A stretch of 64,000 nt of DNA from Typha latifolia (GCA_019914945.1 CM034112.1:2441001-2505000); one strand, 5' to 3'. Counted from the stretch's first letter, positions 1-12,307 are shown. The notes: generated by a model from the letters alone, not told the origin. Made by a program: numbers and translations.

Positions 1-51
1 TGTTGATATATCTCTAAGCTCATGTTTTTTGACTTTATGTTGATTATGTAG

Positions 52-615
52 AGGAATTGCCAGTTGGTCGAGGGAGAGGCCATGGTGGTCGTGGCTGGGG
101 AAGGGCTCGTGGTAATTTGACCATCCTGAAATGAATAGTTGTTTGATTCTACTTCTACATATGGATTATCTACTTTCCAAGAATTTGTAATGGGGTGCCG
201 ATTCGGGACAATTAATTTTAGGAAATGGTGTTACTGACTTTGGTGATGGAGGCTGGGACAACCGTGCACATGAATATGGTACCAATGGCTATGCTCGTGG
301 TAGAGGTCGTAATTTCAGAGGCCATGGTAGAAGAGGATATAATGGCCACCCTGATTATCAACAAGAAGCTGGTGGCTACAATGATGAGGCTCCTGCTCCC
401 ACCCAATGGAGAGGTGGGCAATTATTCTTCCAAATCCGATAAACTATCTAACTTATATGAGATGTTCTTAAACCAACATTTAGTTTATGTAAGGCCATCT
501 GGATGCAGGTCGTGGTCGTGGAAGGGGACTGACCCGTGGAAGGGGACTGACCCGAGGTAGGGGCCGCGATGGTAAATCAAATGGGCTGATCAATGCAGTT
601 TCCGTCGGGGCATAA
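52..615 (+). CDS. Alba-domain DNA/RNA-binding protein, RGG-rich C-terminal part (5' end outside window)
   Basis: Only the last three exons lie in the window: 52-111, 222-413 and 509-615 (stop TAA 613-615). They join in one frame. The translation has no folded domain; it is an arginine-glycine tail with runs such as GRGRGHGGRGWGRARG, then DFGDGGW, ARGRGRNFRGHGRRGYNG and EAGGYNDEAPAP, then GRGRGRGLTRGRGLTRGRGR, ending in SVGA. The order DGGW, RGRGRNFRG, GYNG, GGYNDE is the C-terminal signature I know from plant Alba-like proteins of the At1g76010/At1g20220 type. These bind RNA and DNA through an N-terminal Alba domain, which should lie just upstream of base 1. RGG tails in this family assist RNA binding. 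The direct repeat GRGLTRGRGLTRGRG looks like a small in-frame duplication. The boundary near 413 is the least certain. Confident as to family, not as to which paralogue. Confidence 0.8.
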
Positions 616-1664
616 CCTGTTATATCCATAGATGCAAATTTCCTATTTATGGCTTTGTTGGATGCCTGCTCTCGGTGTGAAGATGTATCCCTTGTTCTGT
701 TATCCATTAACTGTAGTCTGTTTAAGCTGCCACTCTGTTAGTGATGGCAGGATCATAGGCTTAGGTTAACTCTTTTATTTGTTTTACAAGGTCAGACTAA
801 TTGTAGGATTCAGTTGATAGAGCAGTACATTCTTTATTTTTTCTTTTTTTTTTGGTCATGTATCTTGAGGGACTTAATGTTCGTTCTGATGTTTTGGATC
901 TGTTTTATGTACAACATTCCTCTGTTTTAGATCAATTTACTCTTACTCGAGGTCCTTAATTCTTTACAAGATACGAACTAGTTGACACTTGAGAATCTAA
1001 TAGCTATGAGCAAAGTAAAGGTGAAACGAGTTGAGTTATGATGAAAGTCATTCACACTCATATTAACTTTAGTTTTCTAATTTATCAATTTATATAATAA
1101 ACTATCACTTTAAAATGATCTTATTGAGTAAGTTTATAAAGTTCCTAAAAAAAAACCAAATTTGGAGATCAAATAAGAAGTACTTTATTTTTAAAGTAAA
1201 TAGAAATATTCTTATTTTTTAAAAGAATGGTTAGGTTTAAATTAACCTACGATATTTTTGAGATATTAAAATAAAATATAGGGATTTAAATAAATATTAT
1301 AGGAGGCTTTTAAAAATATTTTATGTTCTTTTATTAATTCCGTTATTTAAAATATTAATTGTTAGGTACTGCTTTTTTTTATTTTGCTAGGCCTAAAATA
1401 TTACTTTTTGGTCCAAATATTATGCTAAATTAATTAATTGCAAAAACAAAATAAGCAAAAGAGGAAATGTTAGGGGCATTCTAGTCCATGAAAAAAGTTT
1501 AGCCCAACTCCAAAGTGAGATCAGATGCCATGTCTTGCCCATCACGCCATATATAAGCGAACACCCAAAACTCTCTCACCTCCCTCTTCCTCTCTCTCTC
1601 TCCTCTCCTCCCCTCTCCCCCAAATTCTCTCGCATCTCCCAACCAGCAGCAGCAAACAGCAAGA
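616..1664. other. Alba 3' UTR, AT-rich spacer and RPN3 promoter
   Basis: Bases 616 to about 950 read as the 3' UTR of the Alba gene, T-rich and without coding potential. From about 1000 to 1480 the DNA is very AT-rich with no recognisable gene. The last 170 bases are the RPN3 promoter and 5' UTR: a GCCCA motif near 1501, a TATA box at 1550-1557, then a CT-rich leader from about 1570. Confidence 0.5.
1550..1557 (+). promoter_or_regulatory. TATA box of the RPN3 gene
   Basis: TATATAAG lies 108 bases upstream of the RPN3 ATG and is followed by a CT-rich stretch typical of plant 5' leaders. The implied transcription start is near 1580-1585. This is position and consensus only. Confidence 0.55.
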
Positions 1665-4600
1665 ATGACAGCAGATGTAGAGATGAAAGATCCGCATGCG
1701 GCCCCGTCCGCCTCCATCTCCTCCGCCGCCTCCTCTTCTACCCTTCAACGTGAGCTCCGAACCCTAAAAACCCTAGCTTTCCTCCTCCTCCTCCTCCTTC
1801 TCCGATTTATGAATCGATTCTTGGACGTTTGTGTAGATCTGAAGGAGATCGCGTCGCTGATCGAGACCGGCGCCTATGCCAAGGAGGTGCGGCGGATCGT
1901 GCGGGCGGTGCGCCTCACGATCGTGATACGCCGCAAGCTAAAAGCTTCCGTTGTTGCTGCCTTCCTCGCCTTTGCACTTCCTCCTGGATCCGAGGCCCTT
2001 TCGCGTCTCTCGTCATATCTTCCCAAGGTACTGTCTGGTTTTAGGGTTGATTGTTGTTGATTCCTTTTGCGGGTACTGATGTGTTTTTATTTGTATATGC
2101 AATCGAAAGGTGTGAACTTGCGTGACTTTTGTTCAAATGCTTTCTTGGGTTACTTTGAAATTTGGTTCCAGTTATCCAGGACTGCTGTATTTAGTTCGTT
2201 TATTCAGTTATGCTGTTTGTAATTTCTTGCCCACTTGTCGGTTCTTGATTATGATAGACTACGGTATATATATAAACCATTCTCATATTCAAGAAGGGCA
2301 TTTAGATTCTAATATTGATGTGGCCATCGAAAGATACGATTCTGTAGGAATCCTAAGACTGACTTTGTGTGAAGAATGGAAAATTTTGCATCAGAACAGA
2401 TCTGCTTTTCACTAACGCATAGGTGGCTGCTGGAGGTAAAAACAGAAAAGCCTATAGATAACGAGATAGTTATTAGGATAGGCAGCAGGGTTGATTGAAG
2501 TAAAGAGTCATTTTTGGGCTTCGGATTGGTAAAGTTGAGGTTTATCTTTGGATTGCTAAAGTTGAGGTTTTAGAAGAGCGTGAAAGGGCAAAGTTGGGCA
2601 TATTTGGTGGTCGTTTCTTTTATGCTATATCCCTCTGGAATTCAATCAGGGTTTGGATGTGTTTTGCAGATAGATTAATTTTGTGGACCGGTCTATTTGA
2701 CCAATTTATAAGTACATCATGACGGAAGTATGTGTTTGCAATCATATTCAGTACAAGGTGAGATGAGGACTATACACCTTAGTGGTAAATAATTTTTTGC
2801 ATGTTTTATCCTCTACATCTGGAAATCTGAATGAGCATGTTAGGTTGAAAGTAGGTTGATAGTATATGACAGTCATAGTTGCGTTGGTCATTTCTACTGC
2901 CTTAAGTTGCGTATTATATATTCTTTTGGATCACTGATACCTTTGCAGCAGTCAAGAATTTGTGACGAATGATTGGATGCTGCGTGATTTTTTTTATTTA
3001 ATATTTATTATCTAGATTATTCAAGTTACTTGCATCATGAGTTATGTCTATTTTTTATTCGCTAAATAGATTGAAATCAATGCTTATACAACTTGATATT
3101 GTGCTTCATTTTTCTTCTTGATCTATTTCTTTCTTATAGACTAGATGATCTACATGAAGGTTGCCATCTTTCTCTTTTCCTTTTTCCTTAGTAGTTGGTA
3201 GGGTGAATTCTGGTGGTTTATCATAGAGAGCCTAAACAGCAATAAATATGCTGAATAACTTTGCCTACTAATAATCAAGGATTGTCGTGTCGAATGCATA
3301 GGCAGCCCAGGGTGTGCCAGTTGCACACTTTTAATATATATTTTTAAGGTATTCTATTCCTATAGAGGTCTTTTAGTATATACTTTTGGTTTGAATATAC
3401 ATATATATAAATTAAAGCCTACATTAGAGTCTTTTTTCCCCTAATTTCTAATTTTTTGAAGTAAATGATTTTCATATTTTGTTAGTGATTTAAAAAAAAA
3501 CAAATAATTTTAATTGTGTTGAAATTTTAGTTAAAAATTATAAAATTTGAGTTCAAATCAACTCATGTGGAGTTAATATAACATATTCCTATATCAATTT
3601 TGACCTAGTTTGAATGAATGACACATTAATTTTGGAATTTTTAAAATTTGGAGAAATTTTGGGGGAAATCAAAATTTCTTTTTGATTCCTACATTTTTAA
3701 AAATAATTTTCATACGTCTAGTACCAAATTGCTAGATCTATATAGAAATGTCGTTACAAATGGTAGATTTAGGCATAGCTCCAATTTGAAGAACAAAAGA
3801 AAATTTTACCTTCTAATGAGATTTGAATAAGCAATCTTGAATTCCTGCTTAGTCTCCTTTCTTTTATCTCTCTCCTCTCACTTCAACCATTTTTTTTGGG
3901 TAAAATGGTTGCCAAAGGCCCAAGAAACCCTTAATGGGTCTCTTTGCCTAACCCTTAATGGGTTAGTAGGTTTCATATTAGGCGGCATAGGTCGGCACGG
4001 TCTAGTAGGGGAGTGCCGATTGGCACAACCATCCTTGCTAACAACCCTTACAAATTTCTTAGGAAGTCCTTGTGCTTTTATCCCTTGCACAGAATTTAGG
4101 CAGAACAATGAAAATGTTTGTTGGTGCCTTTGTTCTAAAATTCTTCATGAGCTTTTTCAATTTCTAGTTGTGCTCTAGTGAAGCAAGTGCTCTTACTGGA
4201 TATGTTGTTTGGCCAAGCATTGCACAAACTACATGATGTTAGTAGCACTTGGTGAAATTAACATGTCTTCTCATTTTTGAGTTATGTTGTTGCCTGTAGA
4301 TGACCCAAGTTGTTGAGAAAAAACTTCCATTGATAAAGGATAGATTGTCTGATAACTTGTATACTGCCTAGGCACTGTGCGGTGAGATGGCTGCCCGTAT
4401 TCCATAAGCATCTTTCAAAACATTGATGTGCATAAAGCTTTTTAAGGTATTATGTTTTTCTCGGGCATACCTCATGTTAGGTCTATCCATAGCCTATTGT
4501 ATAGTCATCATCTTATAGTCTCATTATTAGTGTATGCAAAAGTGGCTCTGGTGGCCACCTTGACGGGGACGGCACACCGATCGCCCTTCCAATGTATTAT

Positions 4601-7600
4601 GCGAGCCAATTTGGCATTCGAATGGCTTACAAACTTTGGTTGGTTGATTTGATGTTTGGAGCCAGATTGAAATTTTTGTTGAAAGACAAAAACTTCTCAT
4701 CGTGCTTTAGATCCTCTCCTCTCTCTTGAACACTTTCTCTTGATCCCTATCTCTCGAACCCTCTCCTCTCTCAACAATGGTTGGCGAATGGTGCATGACA
4801 ACCAATGGAGCTTGGTGGCGGATGATGCACATCAGCATGTCTCTCATCTCTTCTCTGTATGCTCTCTCTCACATGTGGCCACCCCCATCGGGGGCCACTC
4901 CCACCTCATTCTCTCTCTCTCTCCCACTCTCTCCCACTCTCACATTCTCGTCCACTCTTATTACTATTGAGATGATCTTTAGTGTAATTTTTTATTTTTT
5001 GCCCTTACTACTAGAAGATGGTTTGTGCTGTTTATCTATTTGCAGGTTTAGCTATCACTTGATTCACCTCAATCTGAAGGATTTGATCATGTTGTTTATC
5101 TATTCAAAAATAGTTGTGAACTTCTTGTTATTGTTGTGAATTGTGATTATGTTATATTGTATTTTGGTGTAGTGGACTATTAAGAAGTTACAAATTGTAT
5201 TAGTATATAAATGTCATGTTTTTGAAAAGTGATTTTAGCGGCCGCCCCGCTAACCTAGTATGCGCCTATACTAGGTATTTGGAGTTTTTGGCTTCCTGAT
5301 TTATTATTTGCCTAGTCGATTTGTCACTTGTCGGGCATTGTAGGTTGGGTGGAGGGAACGGGTTAAACAAAAGTAGTAGCAGTTAAGTTAACAAGAGAAA
5401 ATAAACCTTCTCCATTTGATCTTCAGAACAAGTCCTAAATCTCTAATATCTCTTGATCCCTCCTCTCTCAATGGTGGATGGTGAGCGGTGCACGACAATG
5501 ATGGTCAAGAGGAGGCACACAGTGTTGCGGCCCACTAAGCCAGAAGACATTATTAGGGCGAGACTGGAGGGGGTCAAGAGGAGGTCGCCAATAAGGAAGA
5601 GTGTGGCGATGTTGATAGCTTGGGATGTGGTGGGGCCCTTGTGGGGGATCATGGATTTGATATCCTCCGTCATCAAATGCCATTGTTGTTGCTTGTAGTG
5701 TTGCTCCCTTTCTCGATCACCCATTGTTATGCCTTTTGTTTTCGAAGAGAATTAAAAAAGTAGGGAAGAAAAGGAGGGAGGATAGAGGTCTATAAAGAGG
5801 GGGAAAGGTCTGGCATGTGTGGGAAAAGGCGCATGCTGTGGGTGGGAGTGAGTTATCTTCTTCACTTAGTTGTTTTCAACTAGGCCAAGTCCAAGAACAT
5901 GGGGTTAGTGGGCCAAAATCCCTAGTACCCTTCGGTCTTTAGTAAGCCCAATTCTACCTTCTGTAACAATAGATGTATAAAGTTATTGTTATTATGGTTG
6001 AGAATTATGATAATGTTATTTAGTATTTTGGTGTAGTGCACTATTAAAATTTTATATAAACTATACTAGCATATATTATATATCATATACAATTATTCTT
6101 AATTTTTTATATATTAAAAATGTTAGATCGTCTTGGCTTCCACCTTTTGTGTAGGCACTATGTAGTGAGGTGAATGCTCTCGTCTTAAAAGACACTATAT
6201 AATGCTCTCGTCTTAAAAGACACTATATAATATATGTCTATATACCATTACTTTTAATTTTTTATATATTAAAAGGGATAATTATACGAAAACTTCATGA
6301 ACTATTGTTTTTTTTCCTTTTTAAGTACACATTTACCTCCTAAACTATAGAAAATCTCTTACCCCTGCCTTGACGGTGTTAATGGAAGACATCAAATGAA
6401 TATTTACATTTAATTTTTTATTTCCTCTAAAATAAGGGTAAAATGATCTTTATAGAGTCTAAAATTGATTACGTGAAACTCACATTTCATTTTTGCCCAA
6501 GAAAAATTTAACGGAGAACTAACAAAAGGGGCATTTGAGAGGTTTCTATAGTTAAGGAAGTCAATATGTTTGAGGGTCGATGTGAAAATGGACAATGGTT
6601 TAAGGGGTTTTAGTGAAATTATTTCTATGAAAGAGGCTAAACTGCATAGGCGCCCATATATTGCTTAAGCGTTAAGCCAAGGGATGACTGCCTGCCTTTC
6701 AAAACATTGATTTTATATTGTTATTTTGTATTTTGGTGTAGTGGACTTTTAAAATATTTATATATACTATCTTAATATATATTATATATCATATTTTTTT
6801 ATATATATGAAAAATGCTAGACTGCATGGGCACATATCTACTGCCTAGGCGATATGCAGTGCGGTGACTGTCCGTATACGCCAGTGTCTTTCAAAACATG
6901 ATTATTTGTGCTACTCCCTGAAGAAAATTTCTTACTGTCCTTGAATAATATTTCTATATTCTTTCAGTTGATAACTTCTGTGTGGTGAGGTTAAACTTGT
7001 TGCTGCTTCCTTTTGTTGAACATTTGTTGCTTTTCTATGTCAGTTTCCTTCTTTCTTCTTTATTCCATGAAGCTTAGATGGAAGATGATATTAGTTTATT
7101 GAGATCGGCAAGGATTCATCTTGTGACATTGGAAATATGAATACCTAGTACATGTCTGTTATATGATGATTTCTTGTTTCTGCACATGATTGATGTTTAG
7201 GAAGATGAGCATGACATGGATGTTGATACAGCGAGTTCAGCAAGTCAAGTTCCTGCTAAACATTCTCTACCTGAGCTTGAGATATACTGTTACTTGCTTG
7301 TGCTGATATTTCTGATTGATCAAAAGAGATACAATGAGGTAACTTCTTCTAGCTCATGGCTTTGTGCTTCTGTAGTGAACATAAAGTTTATTTATTTTGC
7401 TCCTTCTCAGGCTAAAGTATGCGCCTCTGCAAGCATTGCTCGTCTCAGGAATATTAACAGGAGAACAGTTGATGTTTTAGCATCTAGACTCTACTTCTAT
7501 TATTCATACATTTATGAACTGACTGATAGTCTTGCTGAAATTCGTGGGTGAGTTCATTTTTTATTTTTCAATGCACCAAATTCACCGTTATCCACGAAAT

Positions 7601-8912
7601 TCCAATGTGGTCTGACATCTCATTTCTTTTAGTTAGATTGTTTCATCTTCCTTTTGTTGTGATTTTCTTCCATTTGTAGGACTCTCCTTGCATTGCACAG
7701 GATGGCCACTTTAAGGCATGACGAGCTCGGTCAGGTTTGTTTCTTATTAGATTTGTACTTGAGTATTATATGCAAAAGTATGGTTTATGCTAAAACTTGT
7801 TGGTTGTGTTGGTGGGATGCAGGAGACCCTTCTGAATCTGCTACTTCGCAATTACCTCCATTATAACTTATATGATCAGGCAGAGAAACTTAGATCGAAG
7901 GCACCACGTTTTGAGGCTCACTCCAATCAACAGGCAAAAATCTTTCCTTACATTTTTTGCTCACATGTCCCACTCTTAAAAAAAATGATTTGTATATGGA
8001 AGCTATCAGTTTCTTTCTAATCGCAAATCCTAAGGAGTATGGATAATAGTATTTAATGTGCATATGTTGATTTGGAAAATCCTCCAGTTCTGCCGGTACT
8101 TGTTTTACTTGGGAAAGATCAGGACTATTCAGTTAGAGTACACTGATGCTAAAGAAAGCCTCTTGCAAGCTGCTAGAAAGGCACCAGCTACAGCCCGCGG
8201 ATTCCGGATTCAATGCAACAAATGGGCTATCATAGTCCGATTACTTCTGGGAGAAATCCCTGAAAGAACCGTCTTCATGCAGAAAGGAATGAAGAAGGCC
8301 TTGACACCCTATTTTGAGCTTACTAATGTAAGATTCATTTTCCACTAAAGAGACAAGCTTAAGATAATTCAGTCTAACATTTTGGTCTATGATCCTTAGG
8401 CTGTCCGGGTAGGGGATTTGGAACTGTTTAGAACTGTTGCAGACAAATTTGCCAGCACTTTTAGTTCGGACGGGACACGCAATTTGATCGTGAGGTTGCG
8501 CCATAATGTTATTCGTACTGGACTCCGCAACATTAGCATTTCGTACTCGCGCATCTCCCTGGCTGATGTCGCCAAAAAGCTGAGATTAGACTCTGATAAT
8601 CCTGTAGCAGATGCCGAAAGCATTGTATCCAAGGCCATTCGAGATGGAGCAATTGATGCCACGATCGATCACGCCAATGGATGGATGGTATCAAAGGAGA
8701 CTGGTGATGTCTACTCGACAAATGAGCCCCAGATTGCTTTCAATTCTAGAATTGCATTTTGCCTGAACATGCACAATGAAGCAGTGAAAGCACTAAGATT
8801 CCCTCCAAATTCGCACAAAGAAAAAGAAAGTGCGGAGAAGAGGCGCGAGAGGCAACAGCAGGAGCAGGAGCTTGCCAAACACATAGAAGAGGAAGATGAT
8901 GACGAGTTTTAG
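1665..8912 (+). CDS. RPN3: 26S proteasome non-ATPase regulatory subunit 3 (RPN3/PSMD3)
   Basis: Eight exons: 1665-1749, 1837-2027, 7201-7338, 7411-7547, 7680-7734, 7823-7933, 8088-8327 and 8400-8912. Together they give 489 residues, close to the usual plant length of about 488. RPN3 is a scaffold subunit of the 19S lid of the proteasome, in cytosol and nucleus. Landmarks are [19 protein letters not shown] in exon 2, [20 protein letters not shown] in exon 3, [20 protein letters not shown] across exons 5-6, and the C-terminal PCI region in exons 7-8 ([20 protein letters not shown]). It ends in a charged KEKE-like tail finishing EEDDDEF. The ATG at 1665 follows a CT-rich leader and gives the family start. 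Intron 2 is 5,173 bases and repeat-filled. Intron 6 begins with GC, not GT: exon 6 ends CAACAG at 7933 and only this junction keeps the frame. No broken residues seen. Identity is near certain. Confidence 0.95.
6174..6229 (+). repeat. 28-bp tandem duplication
   Basis: Two adjacent copies, 6174-6201 and 6202-6229, each beginning ATGCTCTCGTCTTAAAAGAC and ending ACTATATA, lie inside one of the AT-rich modules of RPN3 intron 2. Confidence 0.85.
6273..6628. mobile_element. MITE-like inverted-repeat element in RPN3 intron 2
   Basis: The left end reads GGGATAATTATACGAAAAC then TTCATGAACTATTG. The right end, reverse-complemented, reads AGAAATAATTTCACTAAAAC then CCCTTAAACCATTG. About two thirds of the terminal 32 bases match. 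The element is about 355 bp, lacks coding capacity and is AT-rich, as expected of a non-autonomous DNA transposon. Target duplication unclear. Confidence 0.55.
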
Positions 8913-11900
8913 ATTGATCTGTCATGACTGTTGTTTGCCTAAGATGTTTCCACTGGAGTCGGCTGTTTCTATTTTGATCTTTTAATCTAATTTTTTATTT
9001 TGAAAAAAAAAACTTTGTTTACATTAAGTCTGCAGATACTGCAGCAGTATCTTGATTGCGGATGCTAGGAACAGTAATCAATTGTACTCTTTTATTTAGA
9101 GAATTCTAGTTATGATGCTCATGTTGGTCAGAGGTGATGGGTACTTATATAATCAACCAGCTTCCAAGTTGAGAATGAGCTAATCCTAAAGAATGGTCAA
9201 AGGAAAGCTTAGTTGAAAAGCAAGTGAATACATTGGACTCCGAGAATGAGAAATTGGTGCTACTAAGGTACATGCATGCAGTTTGCATCTCTACAACTGA
9301 AGCCCAACTGGTAGTTGATTGCTTATTCTTCTTCTCAGTGTACACTTTTGATCTCCATGATAGGCTGAGGGTTGCAGCCAAAGCACTTATCTTGGAAACC
9401 TTTTATGTCAGCTGTGAATTCTTCTTTGTAAAGTTTTATTGGCTCAAGGCAATTCCTCGTCATAGCAATTAATTCCTACTATGTTTCTTAAAGTCTACAG
9501 AACTAAAACCAAGTCCACCACATGGTTGTACATGATTGCAAGATGATACATTATTAACAGGAACTAGTTGCAATTCTAAAAAGACTACTCCAGTTGTTTA
9601 CTAAGCATTGTTATTCTAATTTGACTTCTTGAGGTCGTCAAGAACACAAGGTCTCTTCTCCCAATTAGAAGCCGTGCAGTGCCGTAGTTCACCTTGTACA
9701 ATTGTTTAGATTTAATGAAAAATTGCACGCAAACCGAAAGCACTGCGGAATAAGTAGCCAAAACTTTCAATCCAATTCATCAATTGACTTTTGACCTAAT
9801 GTGGAGATTTATAGCATAATTTAAGTTCGCTTTGAGTGTGTTTCACATTGAATCTTTCGTTTTTTAATGAAGTCGCTGAAAAAATGATGGATAAAACTAA
9901 GAATACTGACTTAGCTACAATTAATTTGAGGAGCATTCAAATTAAGTTTTTTTTTGGCTTGAATTTCCTTCTTAAATCTCTTCTTTATATGTATACCTTT
10001 CAAAAATTGTAGCCCTTAAAACTCTCATATTTTGCATGCATGAATACCCTTCAAGCCTAACTAACTGTTAAAATTTTATCAATTTAACTGTAAAAATATA
10101 AAAATATCAGTATTCTTGTTTCTACCTATTTTTTCGGTTAAGTATATGTACATATTTTTGTTTCCTAAATGATTAAGATTTTGATCTATAACTATCAAAA
10201 AGTAATCTGAAAGGTATCTATGTAAAAGAAAAAAGAAAAAAAAACACCCAAATATTAACTTTTGAGGATCATACATGCACAACAAAAGAACTCACTTTTC
10301 CTAGTTTAAATTATATTCTAAATAGAAATCCAACTCCATTTACCATTGCTGGGACTCGCATTATGGAGTTTAGTTCATAAATGAGGACTAGAAAGAGATA
10401 TTAAAATCCATGTGCTTGTTGCATTCTTCATGGTTATAATAAACTTTCTCTGGATCTGGTCAGCAGATGCCTTTCCCAAATAGATTCCAGTAGTAGCAGA
10501 TCTATCAAGTTTAAAAAAAAAAAAAATCACTAGGGAGGGATTAAAAAATAAACTTATATATTATTGCATTGTTAGATTTGAATCAGGAAAAAAAAAAGAT
10601 ATTAAAACTTTGACCCATCTGGCAGTATGCATTCTGGAGTAGTTTTTCATGACCTTCTGTTCAACATGATTCATTGTTACCTAAAAGCCAAAAATTGCAC
10701 CAGATGATAACTTTGGGCTTTTTGATGAACTTTGTAGGCCATCTTTTGTTTTTTTGTTTTGGTGCAGAGGAGGTTAATTACATTTAGATTCATATCTTAT
10801 TGCTCACTTTTTACTATATACTAGATTTATTTTAGGTGGTCTTTTGATGGCTCTCAGACTGTTTTCATCGAGTTTCATTGTTCTTGACCATATAAGCTAT
10901 ACTGTTTTAAGATCCGTGTTAATTGTGATAAAGCTACAGTTAGTGTGTTCGTCATAGTTAAGTATATTTTTTTAATGCATCAAGCTTATAACATTTTGAA
11001 AGTAATGGAATTATCAGCCTATGGGTTTTGTTTAAAAGAAAATATATCTTCAAATAGACTCTTTTTGAAGGTTATATTTGAAAAAAAAAAAACTCTCTCT
11101 CCTACATTTCGAATTTTGAACAAAAAAACCTACCATGATGGCACTTGCACAGTAAAAAAACTTGCAATTTTATCGTACATTCACGAGAATCCTAGCATAT
11201 TCCAGATATATGAATATTTATTTCTGCACCAAAAACGAATCCCTAATCCAAGTTTCTTTAACCTAACCTCCCATTTATTAGTACTTTAGTAATCCTTTTC
11301 TCCGATAGCTCCCAGGTTAATTTATAGGAAATTTTCAATTCACACCCTGTCTTTTCGCTGGTTATAATTTGACTCCTGCCTTTTCATTAATCATACACAA
11401 AACAACAGCACCCCTACGTACTTGCGGTGTTTATTGGAAGACCACTTCTATCTCTAAACCTATCTAGTCATAAAATTATTATTTTCCATATACTAGTACT
11501 TCACCAACCAATTAATTTAGCCTCCAGACTATTTTATGAACCGAGTATAAAGAGAGTAAAAGATTAATTTGTATTTCTAACCAATTTGTAGGATATCATA
11601 CAGTTTTAGCCCTTTGATGGGAGAGAGAAATTTAGAATGTTTTTTTTTTGGGGGTGTTTTCTTAAAAATCAACAAATATAATAATATAAGGTGTAAATTG
11701 TAAAAATGAGATAAAAAAAGAGAAATTTATATACAACTCCCTATTTTATAATGTAATTATGGTTTACCCCTATATTTTCACTATTTATAAATTAAATCTT
11801 TTAATTTAGCGAATATGTGTAGAAAATATCCTAGGTTAGATATATTTTTACACATATTCGTTAAATTATAAGGTTTGATTTATAGATAGTAAATAATAAT

Positions 11901-12307
11901 TTTATTAAAATACAGGGTGTTATATGCAGTTGAAAAAAAGAAAAAAAATTGACCCAAAGCTACCTAATCACCGACCAATGTCTTGGCTGGCAGTGCTACG
12001 AATTGAGTTCAGGAGCCATGTGCTACTGAGCCCATGGCACGTGACCATGTGATGCCTCTCACTTAATAATCCATCCATACATAATAACATAATGCCATGC
12101 AATCCAGATAGACAAAGAGAGGAAGAACATGGGATTGATAAAATAAATCCTAACCATACCATCCATGACAAGAGCTGTTGTCTATCCATCTATGCATGCA
12201 TGCATAATAATAACAAATCTGAGACCCGCAAGATATGGGTGATGGTTGCAGGCAATCACATGTGCATGCCGCATCATAGATGGGCCATCATCATCATGCA
12301 TCCATCC
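8913..12307. other. RPN3 3' UTR and gene-free AT-rich spacer
   Basis: The first 200-250 bases after the RPN3 stop are its probable 3' UTR. The remaining 3.1 kb has no ORF that resembles a protein; short ORFs near 9145-9472 and 10945-11289 have no recognisable motif. An inverted-repeat element at about 11725-11935 is listed separately. The last 300 bases are the expansin promoter, with ATGCATGCATGCATAA at 12192-12207 (overlapping RY-type CATGCA motifs). Confidence 0.6.
11725..11935. mobile_element. MITE-like perfect-stem hairpin element
   Basis: Two arms pair almost along their whole length. The left arm includes TTAATTTAGCGAATATGTGT (from about 11796). The right arm includes ACACATATTCGTTAAATTAT (from about 11851). 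Pairing continues outward through TATTTATAAATTAAAT and ATTTATAGATAG, and further through CCCTATATTTT and AAAATACAGGG. Only about 25 bases separate the inner arms. Such long near-palindromes without coding sequence are typical of MITEs and can also give hairpin transcripts. Confidence 0.65.

Larger units (their letters stand above)
5150..6905 (+). repeat. Three diverged copies of an AT-rich module within RPN3 intron 2
   Basis: The phrase TATTTTGGTGTAGTG followed by GACT or CACT and TTAA recurs near 5160, 6020 and 6727. The second and third copies continue in parallel through a TATATATTATATATCAT stretch and a TTTTTTATATAT stretch into a GTTAGA or GCTAGACTGC segment with TAGGC and GCAGTG motifs (about 6015-6173 and 6719-6900). 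Fragments of the 3' part, ending CTTTCAAAACATTGAT, also occur near 4370-4440 and 6640-6720. The TAGGC-rich end followed by TTTCAAAACA resembles hAT-type non-autonomous elements of plants, but no intact ends or target duplications were found. Confidence 0.55.
2028..7200 (+). other. RPN3 intron 2, 5.2 kb, filled with repeat relics
   Basis: The intron starts GTACTG and ends TTTAG. Its first 1.3 kb is unique-looking AT-rich DNA. From about 4.3 to 6.9 kb it holds several related repeat modules, a 28-bp tandem duplication and one MITE, listed separately. CT-rich segments near 4700-4970 and 5400-5480 each precede an ATG-rich stretch (ATGGT..GAATGGTGCATGAC and ATGGTGGATGGTGAGCGG) and may be diverged copies of each other. 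None holds a convincing gene. Confidence 0.7.

Noticed and set aside
6140..6240. Short direct repeats as a CRISPR-like array
   Set aside because: Only two adjacent units without spacers, in a plant intron.
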